Shown one piece after another: positions 20,668-30,472 of a DNA stretch of 64,000 bases (within the stretch, counting starts at the first letter, position 1; the number at the start of each line of letters is the position of its first letter). Source of the DNA: Locusta migratoria (lineage: Eukaryota; Arthropoda; Insecta; Orthoptera; Acrididae); contig CM048750.1 in NCBI GenBank assembly GCA_026315105.1, positions 265,103,151 through 265,167,150 on the forward strand, given 5' to 3'. The position numbers and the translations under genes were made by a program. The notes below the pieces were generated by a model, which saw only the letters and a list, made by a program, of their open reading frames with translations, was not told the origin of the DNA and searched no databases.

Positions 20668-20870
20668 GTGCAAATGTTCAAATGTCTGTAAATCTATCGG
20701 ACCAAACTGCGTGGTCATCAGTCCGTAGCTTACAAACTACTTAAACCTAGGTAAACTAACCTAAGGACAACACACACACCCGTGCCCCAGGGAGGACTCG
20801 AACCTCCACGGCGAGCAAGCGCGCGCTCCGCAGCGAGGCGCTTTAGACCGCTCGGCTACTCCACCGCGGC
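20668..20870 (-). mobile_element. SINE, subfamily B, with 12-bp TSD
   Basis: The tRNA-derived head on the minus strand has the B box GGTTCGAGTCC and the A box GTAGCCGAGCGG. The body contains the CGGACTGATGACCACGCAG hairpin region, and the tail ends with ACAAACAT-type sequence. GCTAGCATGTAA flanks it at 20656-20667 and 20871-20882. The copy at 50854-51057 is the same subfamily. Confidence 0.9.
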
Positions 20871-20924
20871 GCTAGCATGTAACAAAGCTTAAGCAATTAC
20901 TTCTGAGCTCTAAGGTTTCTTCAA

Positions 20925-21150
20925 GTGCAAACCACAAATATATGCGTACTTTGGCGTCACATGAAGTGTACTGGACAAGTTCGAACAGCCTGAGTATCCG
21001 CCCTACAGCCCGGACATGTCGCTGTTGACTTGCATAAGTTTGATCCCAAAATAAAAAGTTCTTGCTAAAGCCACAGGTATTCGAGAACAGGGAATCCTTC
21101 GGTTCGTTAAACAGTGGGATAGCTGTACTCAGGCCTCTGGAGATTACATC
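20925..21150 (+). pseudogene. Mariner transposase C-terminal relic
   Basis: EQPEYPPYSPDMS (about 20987) is the third catalytic-region motif of mariner-type transposases. A frameshifted HKFDPKIK and GHRYSRTGNPSV-like stretch follows, and VKQWDSCTQASGDYI (about 21105-21150) is the usual mariner C-terminus. Frameshifts separate them. It is a different mariner branch from the DUF4817 types. Confidence 0.65.
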
Positions 21151-21154
21151 AACT

Positions 21155-21336
21155 ATTTTTTTTTTTAATTTAACTGTGGGGTCATCAGTCCCTAAACTTA
21201 CAAACTACTTATGAACTACCTTATACTAAAGACGACACAAACATCCATGCCCGAGAGGGGATTCGAACCCCCGACGGGAAACAGCCTCGCGCATCGTAGC
21301 ATAGCGCCTCAATGTTGTCGGCCGCTCCGCCGCGGC
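21155..21336 (-). mobile_element. SINE, subfamily A
   Basis: On the minus strand the head carries B box GGGTTCGAATCCCC, followed by ATGGATGTTTGTG, AAGTAGTTTGTAAG, GGGACTGATGACCCC and a poly(A) end (plus-strand T run at about 21156-21166). I could not settle on target-site duplications. Confidence 0.8.
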
Positions 21337-21650
21337 TTTCATCTATTCCCACAGTGTCGTATCGTACCTTTTCATTTGAATACACTCCTACGTCACCTTA
21401 CTTTCTGAACAGCCCTCCTGCTAAGTCGTTACATTCAATTGTGGGTAATGGGTGCCTAACGAAGTATTAGTCACATTTGAAACTGATGTCATACTACATC
21501 GAAACATGTCATGTGGCAGATAAAATATAATGTAAAATTAAAAAGTCCTAATAGCGACCTTTGCTGGTACCTCGGGATGACTTTTTTGTCTTTGTATTTC
21601 CAGTCGCACTACTTACTGATAATGTTGGCAAAGAAAAAAGTACCAGTCTT
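21337..21650. other. No gene seen
   Basis: Unassigned spacer between a SINE and an RTE 3' end. Confidence 0.35.
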
Positions 21651-23754
21651 GTGTTGTTGTTATTCTGGTCTTCAGTCCGCAGACTGGTTTGATGCAGATC
21701 TCCACGCTACCCTGTCCTGTCCAAGTATCTTCATCTGAGAATAAGTTCGGCAACCTACATCTTTTTGAATCTGCTTACTGTATTCATCCCTCTGTCTTCC
21801 TCTACGATTTTTACCCCCACACACTTCCTTCTAAAGCTAAGTTAACGATTCCTGCATGTCTTAGAATGTGTCCAACCAATCTATCCCTTCTCTTAGTCAG
21901 GATATGCCAGAAACCCCTTATCTCACCAGTTCGGTTAAGCACCTCCTCATTAGCTACGTGATCTACCCATCTAATCTTCATCATTCGTCTGTAAGACAAC
22001 ATTTCAAAAGCTTCTATCATCTTTTGCCTGAGATCGTTATCGTCCACGTCTCACTCCCATACAATGCTACACTCCATATAAATGCTTTCAGAAAGGACTT
22101 CCTAACATTTAAATTAATATTGGATGTAAACAAATCTCGCTTCTTCAGAAACGCTTTTCTTCCCATAGCCATTCTGCATTTTATATCTTCTTTACTTCGG
22201 CCATCAGAAGTTATCTAGCTACCAAATAACAAAACTCACCTACCACTTTTATTGTCGTATTACGTAAACTAATTCTTTCAGCAACGCTTGACTTTCTGAC
22301 GCTACATTCCATTATCCTTGTTTTACTCTTGTTGATGTTCATCATATACCCTCTTTTCGAGACACTGTCCATTCCATTCAATTGCTCTTCTAGATTCTTG
22401 CTGTCTCTGACAAAATTACTATGTCATCGGCAAACCGCAAAGTTTTTATTTATTTATTTTATATTTATTATTATTGTTATTGCTTTGTTAAGCTTAAGGA
22501 ACTCAACTGTGGGGTCATCTTACAAACTTACAAACTACTTATGAACTACCTTATACTAAAAACGACACAAACCTCCATACCCGAGGGGGGATTCGAACCC
22601 CCGACCGTAGCGACCGTACATCTGTAACTGGCGCGCCGCAGACCGCCCGGCCACTGCGACCGGCAGTTTTTATTTCTTCTCCCTGAACTTTAATTCCCTC
22701 TCCAAATTTCTCCTTGCTTTCCTCCATTGCTTGTTCAATGTGCAGATTGAAAAATATTGGGGAAAGACTACATCCCTGTCTTACTCTCTTCCCAACCTCT
22801 GCGTCCCTTTCATGCCCTTCGACTCTAATAACCGCTGTCTGCTGTTTTTATTAGTGGAATATAACTCTTCGCTACCTATATTTTACCCCTGTTACCTTCA
22901 GAATTTGAAAGAGTGTATTACTGTCAACATTGTCAAAAGCTTTCTCCTAATCTACAAACGCTAAAAACGTAGGTTTGCCTTTCCTTAGCCTATCTTCTAA
23001 GATAAGTCGTAATGTGAGTATTGCCTCCCATGTTCCTACATTTCACCTTAATCCAAATTGATCTTCTCAGCGGTTGAATTCCACAAGCTTTTCCATCCGT
23101 CTCCAAATAATTCGTGTTCGTATTTTGCAACCATGACTTATTAAACTGATAGTTCAGTAGTTTTCACAGTTGTCTGCACTTGCTTTCTTTGGACTTGGAA
23201 TTACGACATTCTTCTTGAAGTCGAAGGGTATTTCCCCTGTGTCATACATCTTGCACACAAGGTTGAACATTTTTTTTCATTTTGGCTTTCCTAACGAAAT
23301 CAGCAATTCAGACGGAATATCATCTACTCCAGGGGCCTTGTTTCGATTCAAGTCCTTCAGCGCTCTGTCGAATTCTTCTCGCAGTATCATATCTCCTATC
23401 TCATCTTCCTCCACTTCGTCTTCCATTTCTAGAATACTGCCTTCAAGTTTATTTCCTTTGTATAAGCCTTCTATATATTCCTTCCACAGTTCAGCTTTCC
23501 ATTCTTTGCTTCAGTACTTTGTTTAGTACTTGTTTTCCGTCTGAGTTCTTGATATTCACACAGCTGCTTTTCTAGTCTCCAAATATCTCTTTTATTTTCG
23601 TGTAGGCGGCATCTATCTTTCTCCTAGTTATACATTCTTCCACGGTTCTGCATTTGTCCTCTAGCCACTCCTGCTTGGCCAGTCTACACTTCCTGTCAAT
23701 CTCATTTTTCAGACGATTGTACTCCCTTTTGCCTGCTTCATTTGCCGATCTTCC
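21651..23754 (-). mobile_element. RTE-like LINE, long decayed copy, minus strand
   Basis: Read from 23754 to 21651, this covers the linker after the endonuclease (lysine-rich, about 23300-23750), the start of the reverse transcriptase (about 23050-23270, ending MYDTGEIPFDFKK-like), the palm, and the C-terminal region with AFEMLSYRRMMKIRW (about 21990) and GHILRHAGIVNLALEG (about 21850). A SINE at 22452-22664 interrupts the palm next to the FADD codons. Numerous frameshifts are present. It is the longest RTE copy here, but the endonuclease itself is not seen. Confidence 0.85.
22452..22664 (-). mobile_element. SINE, subfamily A, inserted in the RTE copy
   Basis: AGTTTTTATTT flanks it at 22441-22451 and 22665-22675. 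Comparison with the uninterrupted RTE copy at 11600 shows that a single copy of that site existed before insertion. The SINE head has B box GGGTTCGAATCCCC. The 3' end is an AT-rich run (TTTATTTATTTT on the plus strand). Confidence 0.9.
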
Positions 23755-24025
23755 CCAAGGTTCTATTCCACAAGTTTTTCCATTCGTCTGTAAATAGTGT
23801 TAATATTTTGCAAACCATGACTTATGAAACTGACAGTTCTGTAATTTTCACATTTATCTGCACTTGCTTGCTTTGGAATTGGAATTACTATATTCTTCTT
23901 GAAGTCAGAGGGTATTTCCCCTGTCTCATACATCTTGCATACCAGATGGAACAATTTTTTCATGACTGGCTCAGTCGTCTGTAGTTGCTTTAACTCTTCC
24001 AGACCCTCTGGCTGCAATTGTATAC
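23755..24025 (-). pseudogene. Second RTE-like fragment
   Basis: GLEELKQLQTTEPVMKKLF, MYETGEIPSDFKKNIVIPIP and CENYRTVSFISHGLQ are the N-terminal part of an RTE-type reverse transcriptase. It duplicates the segment at about 23075-23270 of the neighbouring copy but is better preserved (one open frame of 84 residues at 23763-24017). It is therefore a separate insertion or a duplicated piece. Confidence 0.8.
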
Positions 24026-24501
24026 ATAACTTCTACAGTGTCTAAGATAGATCAGTAACATGTTTTCTCAATTGAAACAACATGTATATGACTATGAGTG
24101 TTCAACCTTTCCATCTTGCACACTTACTGTCAACTGCGGAAGATTACTATAAAAATACCAAGTAATAAGTGTTGCACTGCTCACCAGCTTGTGAACTCCA
24201 AAGAAGACGCAGGTTGTGGGTTACTTATATTGCACTGTACAACTGGAAAGTATTAGTAATTATTTTGCATGGCAAGTATTGAATGATCACTTTATTTAGT
24301 ACAAAAGTTAGGTGTACAAAATTAATTATTTTAGTCCATAAAAAGAAGCCTTGCTTTTCAGCATATGCAATTTTGTAGTATGTAAATGGATGCATACATC
24401 AGCGTAAATCTTGCATCTAAAATCATTTAAAACCTAAATTAAGAGGAATACAGCAAAAAGAATAATTTCCTTCTTCTAGAAAAACATCAGGTCTGAAACG
24501 A
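24026..24501. other. No gene seen; AT-rich
   Basis: Unassigned AT-rich DNA up to the TTAA of the piggyBac-type element. Confidence 0.4.
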
Positions 24502-24698
24502 TTAACTCTTTCAGTCTTGGTGGTTAGTGTTACTAACCACTTCTTTTCGATCACGGTACTTCTATTCCACGCCATCTAGCGATAAACGGTTGAATTAGTA
24601 TGTCCGTTTGGACTGTGCTTCAAAACAAATGACAGATTCCGGGTAATTGCATGTATGTCAGTGCATACCAGTTGCAGTGAATATAGCGCTAACGTACC

Positions 24699-25112
24699 TT
24701 GTCTCGAGTGTCTGATAAAAATATCAATACAACGGGTACAACGCAGTGCTCTTCACGCCCAGACCTCGACAAGCTGATTCTGAAAGAGTTCCGGAGAGAA
24801 GTATATCGGGACCTACTGGCACCATCATATGTCAGAGACAAACACAGGCCGGATTCAGTGAACAGCAGCCGTAATTCCGCGGCCTCATCTCCAGGACCTG
24901 CATTTATAAAACGCCACAAACCTACAGTCCCAGAGGTAATTCGTCTAGAATCCAGTCAGCATCAAGCTGAAAGAAGCACATCAAGAAGATGCTGCAATTG
25001 CAGCACTAAAATATCTCCCGTGCGTACTGTATGGCAGTGTAGTACATGTAAAGTTCCTCTTTGCTTACGCAAAGTTAAAACATGTTTTGCAGATTTTCAT
25101 AAAAAATAATTT
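24699..25112 (+). pseudogene. piggyBac transposase C-terminal fragment
   Basis: A 136-residue frame ends with RRCCNCSTKISPVRTVWQ, then CSTCKVPLCLRK and CFADFHKK. This is the cysteine-rich zinc-binding tail of piggyBac transposases, which binds the element ends. Upstream sequence (DKLILKEFRREVYRDLL) fits the region before the tail. The catalytic DDD core is absent. The frame is intact to its TAA, so it may still encode a DNA-binding tail, though no expression evidence exists. Confidence 0.75.
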
Positions 25113-25138
25113 GTTTTTATTAGTGTTGTACGTTTGTA

Positions 25139-25943
25139 ATCTACATCTACATCTACATGGGATACTCTGCAAATCACATTTAAGTGCCTGGCAGAGGGTT
25201 CATCGAACCACAATTATACTATTTATCTCCCATTCCATTCTCGAATAGCGCGCGGGAAGAAAGAACACCTGAATCTCTCTGTTCGACCTCTGATTTCTCG
25301 TGTTTTATTCTGATGATCATTTCTACCTATATAAGTGGGAGTCAACAATATATTTTCACATTCGGAGGAGAATGTTGGTGATTGGAGTTTCGCAAGTAGC
25401 CCACGCCGCAGCGATAAGCGCCGTTGTTGTAGTGATTCCCATCCTAGATCCTGTATCATTTCCGTAACGCTGTCTCCCCTGTATCGTGACAATACGAAAC
25501 GAGCTTCCCTTCTTTGGACTCTTTCGATGTCCTCCGTCAAACCCACCTGATAAGGATCCCACACTGGGCTGCAATACTCCAAAAATGGACGGACAAGCGC
25601 AGTGTATGCAGTTTCTTTAGTAGTTCTGTTGCATCTTTTAAGGGTTCTGCCAATAAAACGTAGTCTCTGGTTCGCCTTGCCCACGATATTATCTACGTGT
25701 TCTTTCCAGTTTAGGTCTGAAGTAATAGTAATTCCTAGATATTTTGTGGAGTTTACGGCCTTCACATTTGATTGATTTATGTTGTAAACAAAGTTTAACG
25801 GATTTCTTTTCGTACTCATGTGGACGACTTAACACTTCTCATTATTTAGAGCAAATTGCCAATTTTTACACCACCTTGATATCTTATTCAGATCGTTCTG
25901 CAGTTCTTTTTGATCTTCAGATGATTTTACTAGACGAATGATG
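25139..25943 (-). mobile_element. Jockey-like LINE, 5'-truncated, well preserved 3' part
   Basis: The 3' end carries the CTACAT repeat (plus strand 25139-25158). The frame 25819-25223 gives 198 uninterrupted residues: NSTKYLGITITSDLNWKEH, LRFIGRTLKRC, YTALVRPFLEYCSPVWDPYQ, VQRREARFVLSRY and FRCSFFPRAIREWN. It stops at the NGR following FPRAIREW. It is the best-preserved C-terminus of this family in the window. It lies inside the piggyBac-type element and so is younger. Confidence 0.85.
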
Positions 25944-26039
25944 ATTCGTCTAATAAATAACGCTCACAATCACTGAATACTTTACATTATGTTTCCTCTA
26001 TTGTTTGTGATACTTCAGTTGTAACAGTTGCTTCAATGA

Positions 26040-26117
26040 ACAGACATTGATAATTATGTTCCTATTGTACAAGTGTGAACAGGCATTGGTAATTATGTTC
26101 CTATTGTAAAAGTGTGA
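26040..26117 (+). repeat. 39-bp tandem duplication
   Basis: Units 26040-26078 and 26079-26117 differ at a few positions. Both contain AATTATGTTCCTATTGTA and end AAGTGTGA, next to the right piggyBac inverted end. Confidence 0.85.
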
Positions 26118-26130
26118 CTGAAAGAGTTAA

Positions 26131-27174
26131 AGTGCACGCTAGTAGATGCACAGTATGGCCGGACATGGGGACTAAATCCTTCCACCATCCTGTATACCTA
26201 CCGTTCCCTCATGCGTCCCGTCCTTTGCTGCTTCCATCCCGCCTGGATATCCGCTACCCCCTCCTATTATGAATCCCTCAAAATCCTCGAACGCCACGCC
26301 CTTCACCTCGCCTACCGCATCCGCCTTCCCTCCCCCACGCGGATCCTCTATGACCTCATCCCATTCTCACACCTGGTCCAATTCCTTCAACACATCCGCC
26401 TCAAGTACATCTACCGAAAGATAGAGTCCCATAAACCACTGGTATCTCATCTCCTGGATCCCGGGCCCCTGCCACGCCTTTACCGCCACATCCCTCCCTC
26501 CCTTCACCTCCATACCCTCTACATCCTCTCCGAGGGTGGCTTCCGCCACCTACCTCTCCCTGACGACGTTCTCCAAAACCGTCCCGACATCTATCCCTCC
26601 TTCCAACTTTGACCCCTCTCTGTGGATTGCCGCCGCCTCCTCGCTCCCCCTCCCCTCCCACTCCCGTCCCCCACTTGGCTCACCCCTTCCTTTCTCCACC
26701 TCCCCGGGAGCTCCTTCCGGTATCTCCCACTCTTCCTTCCCCCACCTCCTTCCCCTTCCCCGCGCCTTCTCCATCCTCCCCCCTACCCCTGCAGGGCCAG
26801 TACAGTGCTGTGTTTTAAGTGTTCAGTGCTTCGTGTGTATAGCGTTTCATCGCCCAGTGTTTTTTAACGTTGCGTACACCAGTGTTCAGTGTTTTTTACC
26901 TCAATGTCGCCGTCTTGTTATGTCTCGTCTGCAGTGAGTGTTTTTTAGCCACCGTGGCAATGTCGTGTTTTTTGCAATCATGTATGTTCTGTCCGCTGTC
27001 ATAGTCTTTTAACTTCCTCCCCAATTTTCATCTTAAAATTGTAATAGCGCCTTTTTATCACCTTTCATTTTATATTCTGTTGTCCATTGTTTACCATTCG
27101 CTCGGCTGTAGCGTAGCATCATTGGCTGCTGCCAGCCTGCCTTAGGGCATTAAAAAGTCAATAAAGAAAAAAAA
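26131..27174 (+). mobile_element. LINE 3' end with pyrimidine-rich UTR and poly(A)
   Basis: The frame up to 26612 includes ILYTYRSLMRPVLCCFHPAW (about 26190-26250), ILERHALHLAYRIRLPSP and IRLKYIYRKIE. This is the C-terminus of a jockey-group reverse transcriptase. The C-rich stretch at about 26600-26800 forms chance open frames in all phases. The UTR ends with AATAAAG and a poly(A) run at 27163-27174. It is a 5'-truncated retrotransposon of a family not otherwise seen in the window. Confidence 0.75.
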
Positions 27175-27459
27175 ATAGCACAGTACTGCGTCACGGTTAT
27201 TCCGCGAGCAACGCGACGTGAGTCACTCAAGTGCGGTGACGTATGCAGTGTGTAGAGGCTTCCGGCAGTGACCTAGGGCAAGCGTCACTGGGTCACGGCG
27301 AGGGGCATGCTGCCTGCGAAACCTGACACCGCCGGCACGCGTGGTTTACACAGCGCGGTGCACACACTACAGCTGTCTCACAAAAAACGACGCTCCCATT
27401 AACAAGTGTCTGCTGCTCTAGATGCCGTCGCTAAGACCCAGCGAGGTGACGCAGTGTTC
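27175..27459. other. GC-rich unassigned DNA
   Basis: CpG-rich compared with the surroundings. It contains GACGTGAGTCACTC and similar, but no recognisable gene. Confidence 0.35.
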
Positions 27460-27618
27460 AGCACTGGGGTACCTGGTTATAGGCGGGCATACGCATTAAC
27501 TTCTTCTGTAGCAGCAGCTTCCGCCACCATTTTAGTTCCAAGCGGTGATTGCGTGAAAAGGCGGAGTTTTACGTTATTGCTTAGAAATATCACTTTCTAC
27601 ATTTCTAATACACATATC
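27460..27618 (+). repeat. Long direct repeat flanking a jockey-like LINE, left
   Basis: About 159 bases from AGCACTGGGG to ACACATATC recur at 28352-28514 at roughly 92% identity by eye, directly bracketing the LINE between them. Confidence 0.8.
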
Positions 27619-28351
27619 TACATCTACGTAGATACTCTACAAATCACATGTAAGTGCCTGGCAGGCCGGCCGCCGTGGCCGGGGGGACTGAGGCGCTCCA
27701 GTCACAGCCACTGCGGTCGGGGGTTCGAATCCCCCCTCGGGCATTTGTGCCGTGTTTAGTCTTAGCTAGTTCATAAGTAGTTTGTAAGCTTAGGGACTGA
27801 TGACCCCGTAGTTAAGTCCCAAAAGTTCTACAAACATTTGAACATTTTGCCTGGCAGAGGGTTCATTAACCACTTTCATAACTTTTCTCTACCGTTACAT
27901 TCTCTAATAGCGCGCGGGAAGAAAGAACACCTAAATCGTTCCGTTTTCGACTTGATTTCTCTTACTTTATTGGGATGGTCATGTCTCCCAAAGTAGGTGG
28001 GTGCTAGCAAAATATTTTCACATTCAGAAGTAAAAGTCGGTGACTGAAACTTCGCAAACAGATCACGTCGCAGTGAATAACGTCTATCTCTTAATGATTT
28101 CCACCCCAATTCGTGCAACATTTACGTGACGCTTCCCCCCCCCCCCCCCCCCCGTAACGTGATAAAATAAAACGAGCTGCCCTTCTCTGGAACTTCTCAA
28201 TATCTTCCGTCAATCCCAACTGGTTAGGGTCCCACAATGGGCAACAGTACTCCAGGAGAGGACGTACAAGTGTGATGTAGGCAGTCTCTTTGGTGGAGCT
28301 GGTGCATCTTCGAAGCGTTCTGCCGATGAAACGTAACCTTTGGTTCGCCAA
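27619..28351 (-). mobile_element. Jockey-like LINE, 5'-truncated, split by a SINE
   Basis: The 3' end is on the left (TACATCTACGTAG). Minus-strand frames 28091-28351 (NQRLRFIGRTLRRC, LVRPLLEYCCPLWDPNQLG, QRRAARFILSRYGG) and 27876-28121 (LGWKSLRDRRYSLRRDLF, FRCSFFPRAIRECN) are joined by a frameshift at the C/G run near 28137-28152. A SINE lies in the 3' UTR. Long direct repeats flank the copy on both sides. Confidence 0.85.
27665..27847 (+). mobile_element. SINE, subfamily A, with 10-bp TSD
   Basis: TGCCTGGCAG flanks the copy (27655-27664 and 27848-27857), inside the 3' UTR of a LINE. It has the head GCCGTGGCCGGGGGG, B box GGGTTCGAATCCCCC, the hairpin GGGACTGATGACCCC...GTCCC and the ACAAACATTTGAACATTTT tail. 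Confidence 0.95.
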
Positions 28352-28514
28352 AGCACTGGGGCACCTGGTTATAGACGGGCATACGCATTAACTTCTGCTG
28401 CAGCAGCAGCTTCCGCCGCTATTTTAGTTCCAAGCGGTGACAGCGTGAAAAGGCGGAGCTTTTTTTCTGTTACTGCTTCGAAATATCACTTGCTACATTT
28501 CTAATACACATATC
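28352..28514 (+). repeat. Long direct repeat flanking a jockey-like LINE, right
   Basis: Partner of 27460-27618. It begins exactly where the LINE sequence ends (after GGTTCGCCA). Confidence 0.8.
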
Positions 28515-29132
28515 AATAGGCAATTGAAGGTTTGGATTTTTAAAATAAATCTTGTCTTAATAAATTATTTTAATACTATTCGACCCGGCAATGCTTCGCA
28601 ATTGCTAATGAACGTCAAATGTGCAAAATTTTATGGCAATCTTACGAATGATATTGATATCCCCAAAAAAAGAGCTCCTTCAGATTTCCACAAATTTTCC
28701 TATTTTCTGGCCTACTATTCAAAACTTTTACTTCACTCAAACCTTCCTCTCGATTTGAACGTCGAATGTGCAACATTTTATCGCAGTGAGATGAATGGTA
28801 TTGATATTTAATAGAAAAATCTCTATTTTTTCTGAATTTTCCGGGAAAATTTTCCAATTTTTTATTTCATAACGACGTTACTCTTACTCTGAACGTCAAA
28901 TAAGCAATCAGAATTATGATATTGATATCCCATTGAAAAGAGCTCTTTCAGTTTCTCTCGAATTTTCCAAATTTCCGGGTAACTTTCCCAAATTTTTAGT
29001 TCATAAGAGCGTTCATCTTTCGTTAAACGTTAAATGATCAAAACTTTATCGCAATCGAATGAACGGTTCTCCACTTATAGCGTTGAATGTGTTTAGAAAC
29101 ACATTAAAAATAAAACTTTGTTCGAATTTGTA

Positions 29133-29133
<1 letters not shown>

Positions 29134-29175
<42 letters not shown>
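29134..29175 (+). repeat. Poly(T) run
   Basis: About 40 consecutive T. Confidence 0.95.
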
Positions 29176-29178
<3 letters not shown>

Positions 29179-29731
29179 AAAAAGATTTTCAAACCATAAT
29201 GAACAAAACAAAAAATGAACTACCCCTCTAAGTCGTGCGAATAGTCAGTTATAGTGCTGAATTCAATCAAAAACACATTGAAAAACGCAGTTTCAGTTTT
29301 TCTCAAATTTTCCAATTTTCCGATAGATTTTCCAAAAAGATTATTTCATACATACCTTGTCCTGTCGAGCCGTACTCAAGTGATGCTCTTAGAACCATGC
29401 GGCAATTGATTTTCATTCATAGAAAAAAATCGCTTTCGGTTTTTCCTAAATTTTCCTACTTTCCGGGCGACTTTTCCAAATTTTTATTTGATGAGAACCT
29501 TCCTCTTGCTTTCAATATGAAATATACAAAATTTATCGCAATTGGACGAACGGTATTCATTGCTCACTGGAAAAAACTGTTTCTTTTTTTTCCCGATTTT
29601 CCTCTTTTCCGGACAACTTTTCCCTATTTTACCACCGTTTAAACCTTTCCTGGACTTACACGAATATTTCAAGACTAAAATGAGCCAAATCGGTTCATCC
29701 GTTCTCGAGTTTTAGCGAGACTAACGAACAG

Positions 29732-29733
<2 letters not shown>

Positions 29734-29781
<48 letters not shown>
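29734..29781 (+). repeat. (TA)n microsatellite
   Basis: Uninterrupted TA dinucleotides at the right end of the element at 28575-29782. Confidence 0.95.
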
Positions 29782-29784
<3 letters not shown>

Positions 29785-29875
29785 TGGTTTCAAATATCGT
29801 TAAATACGTTTTCTGGAATTTGTTCACTTGCGTGGTATTCTGACCAACGTTTGCGCATACGACAGATCAGTTCCA

Positions 29876-30472
29876 AATGTTCGAATGTTTGTTAAGCGTA
29901 TGGGACTTAACTGCGGGGTCGTCAGTCGCTGAACTTACAAACTGCTTGTAAAGGACAGGTTGCTACTCACCACAGAGACGCCCAATGAACCGCAGAAAGG
30001 CACACATAACAGAAAACAAAAATAAAGCGAAAGCTTTCGGCGGTTAAGCCTTCGTCTGCCAGAGAACACTCATACGCACACACGCACTCACACAAACCCA
30101 ACAGCCGCAATAGCGGAAGACGGCGGTTGGGTTTATTTAAGTGCGTACGTTCGTGTGTATGTGTATGCGTGTTCTCTGACAGACGAAGGCTTAACCGCCG
30201 AAAGCTTTCGCTTTTTTTTTTTTTTTTTTTTTTTTTCTGTTATGTGTTCCTTTCTGCGACTCATCGGGCGTCTCTGTGGTGAGTAGCAACCTGTCCTTCC
30301 CAAAATATTGTTGAATCTGTCAAGGTATTTCCACTGTTTGAAATTGATTATAGATTAACTTATACCAAAGACAACAGTAACATCCATGCCCGAGGGAGGA
30401 TTCGAACCCCCGACGGGAACGACCTCCCGCTTCGGAGCATAGCGCCTCAATGCGCTCGGCCACTCCGCCGCG
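29876..30472 (-). repeat. SINE, subfamily A, split by a foldback
   Basis: The tail part (GTTCGAATGTTTGTTAAG to AACTTACAAACTGCTTGT) lies at 29876-29950 and the head (B box GGGTTCGAATCC, minus) at 30353-30472. The foldback at 29951-30298 and about 55 further bases lie between. Confidence 0.75.
29951..30298. repeat. Foldback inserted in a SINE
   Basis: Arms 29951-30090 and 30150-30298 are inverted copies (AAGGACAGGTTGCTACTCAC at the left end; AAGCTTTCGGCGGTTAAGCC inside). A T run in the right arm (30213-30236) has expanded. A single arm survives in the related repeat at 7080-7210. Confidence 0.8.

Larger units (their letters stand above)
24506..26126 (+). mobile_element. piggyBac-type element, internally deleted, with a nested LINE
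   Basis: TTAA at 24502-24505 is followed by CTCTTTCAGTC, and the exact reverse complement GACTGAAAGAG at 26116-26126 is followed by TTAA at 26127-26130. A TTAA target and inverted ends are the hallmark of piggyBac transposons. The interior retains the transposase C-terminus (24699-25112) and a small hairpin GTGGTTAG...CTAACCAC near 24520. A jockey-like LINE at about 25139-25943 lies inside. Without that LINE the element is about 0.8 kb, so most of the transposase had been deleted. Confidence 0.8.
28575..29782 (+). repeat. Degenerate tandem array inside a dispersed element, with (TA)n end
   Basis: The phrase AACGTCAAATG... recurs at 28611, 28758, 28892 and 29026, with a related one near 29512. 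Each is followed by TTTATCGCAAT-like, GATATTGATATCC-like and AATTTTCCAATTTTCCGGG-like blocks. The period is about 134-148 bases. The left border has CGACCCGGCAATGCTTCGCA; the right has AAATCGGTTCATCCGTTCTC and GTTTTAGCGAGACTAACGAA, then a TA repeat. The insertion separates parts of the composite repeat that are contiguous at 7050. Confidence 0.65.

Noticed and set aside
26536..26937. Proline/serine-rich proteins in the C-rich stretch
   Set aside because: Open frames exist in several phases on both strands at the same place, which is the effect of pyrimidine-rich composition in a LINE 3' UTR.
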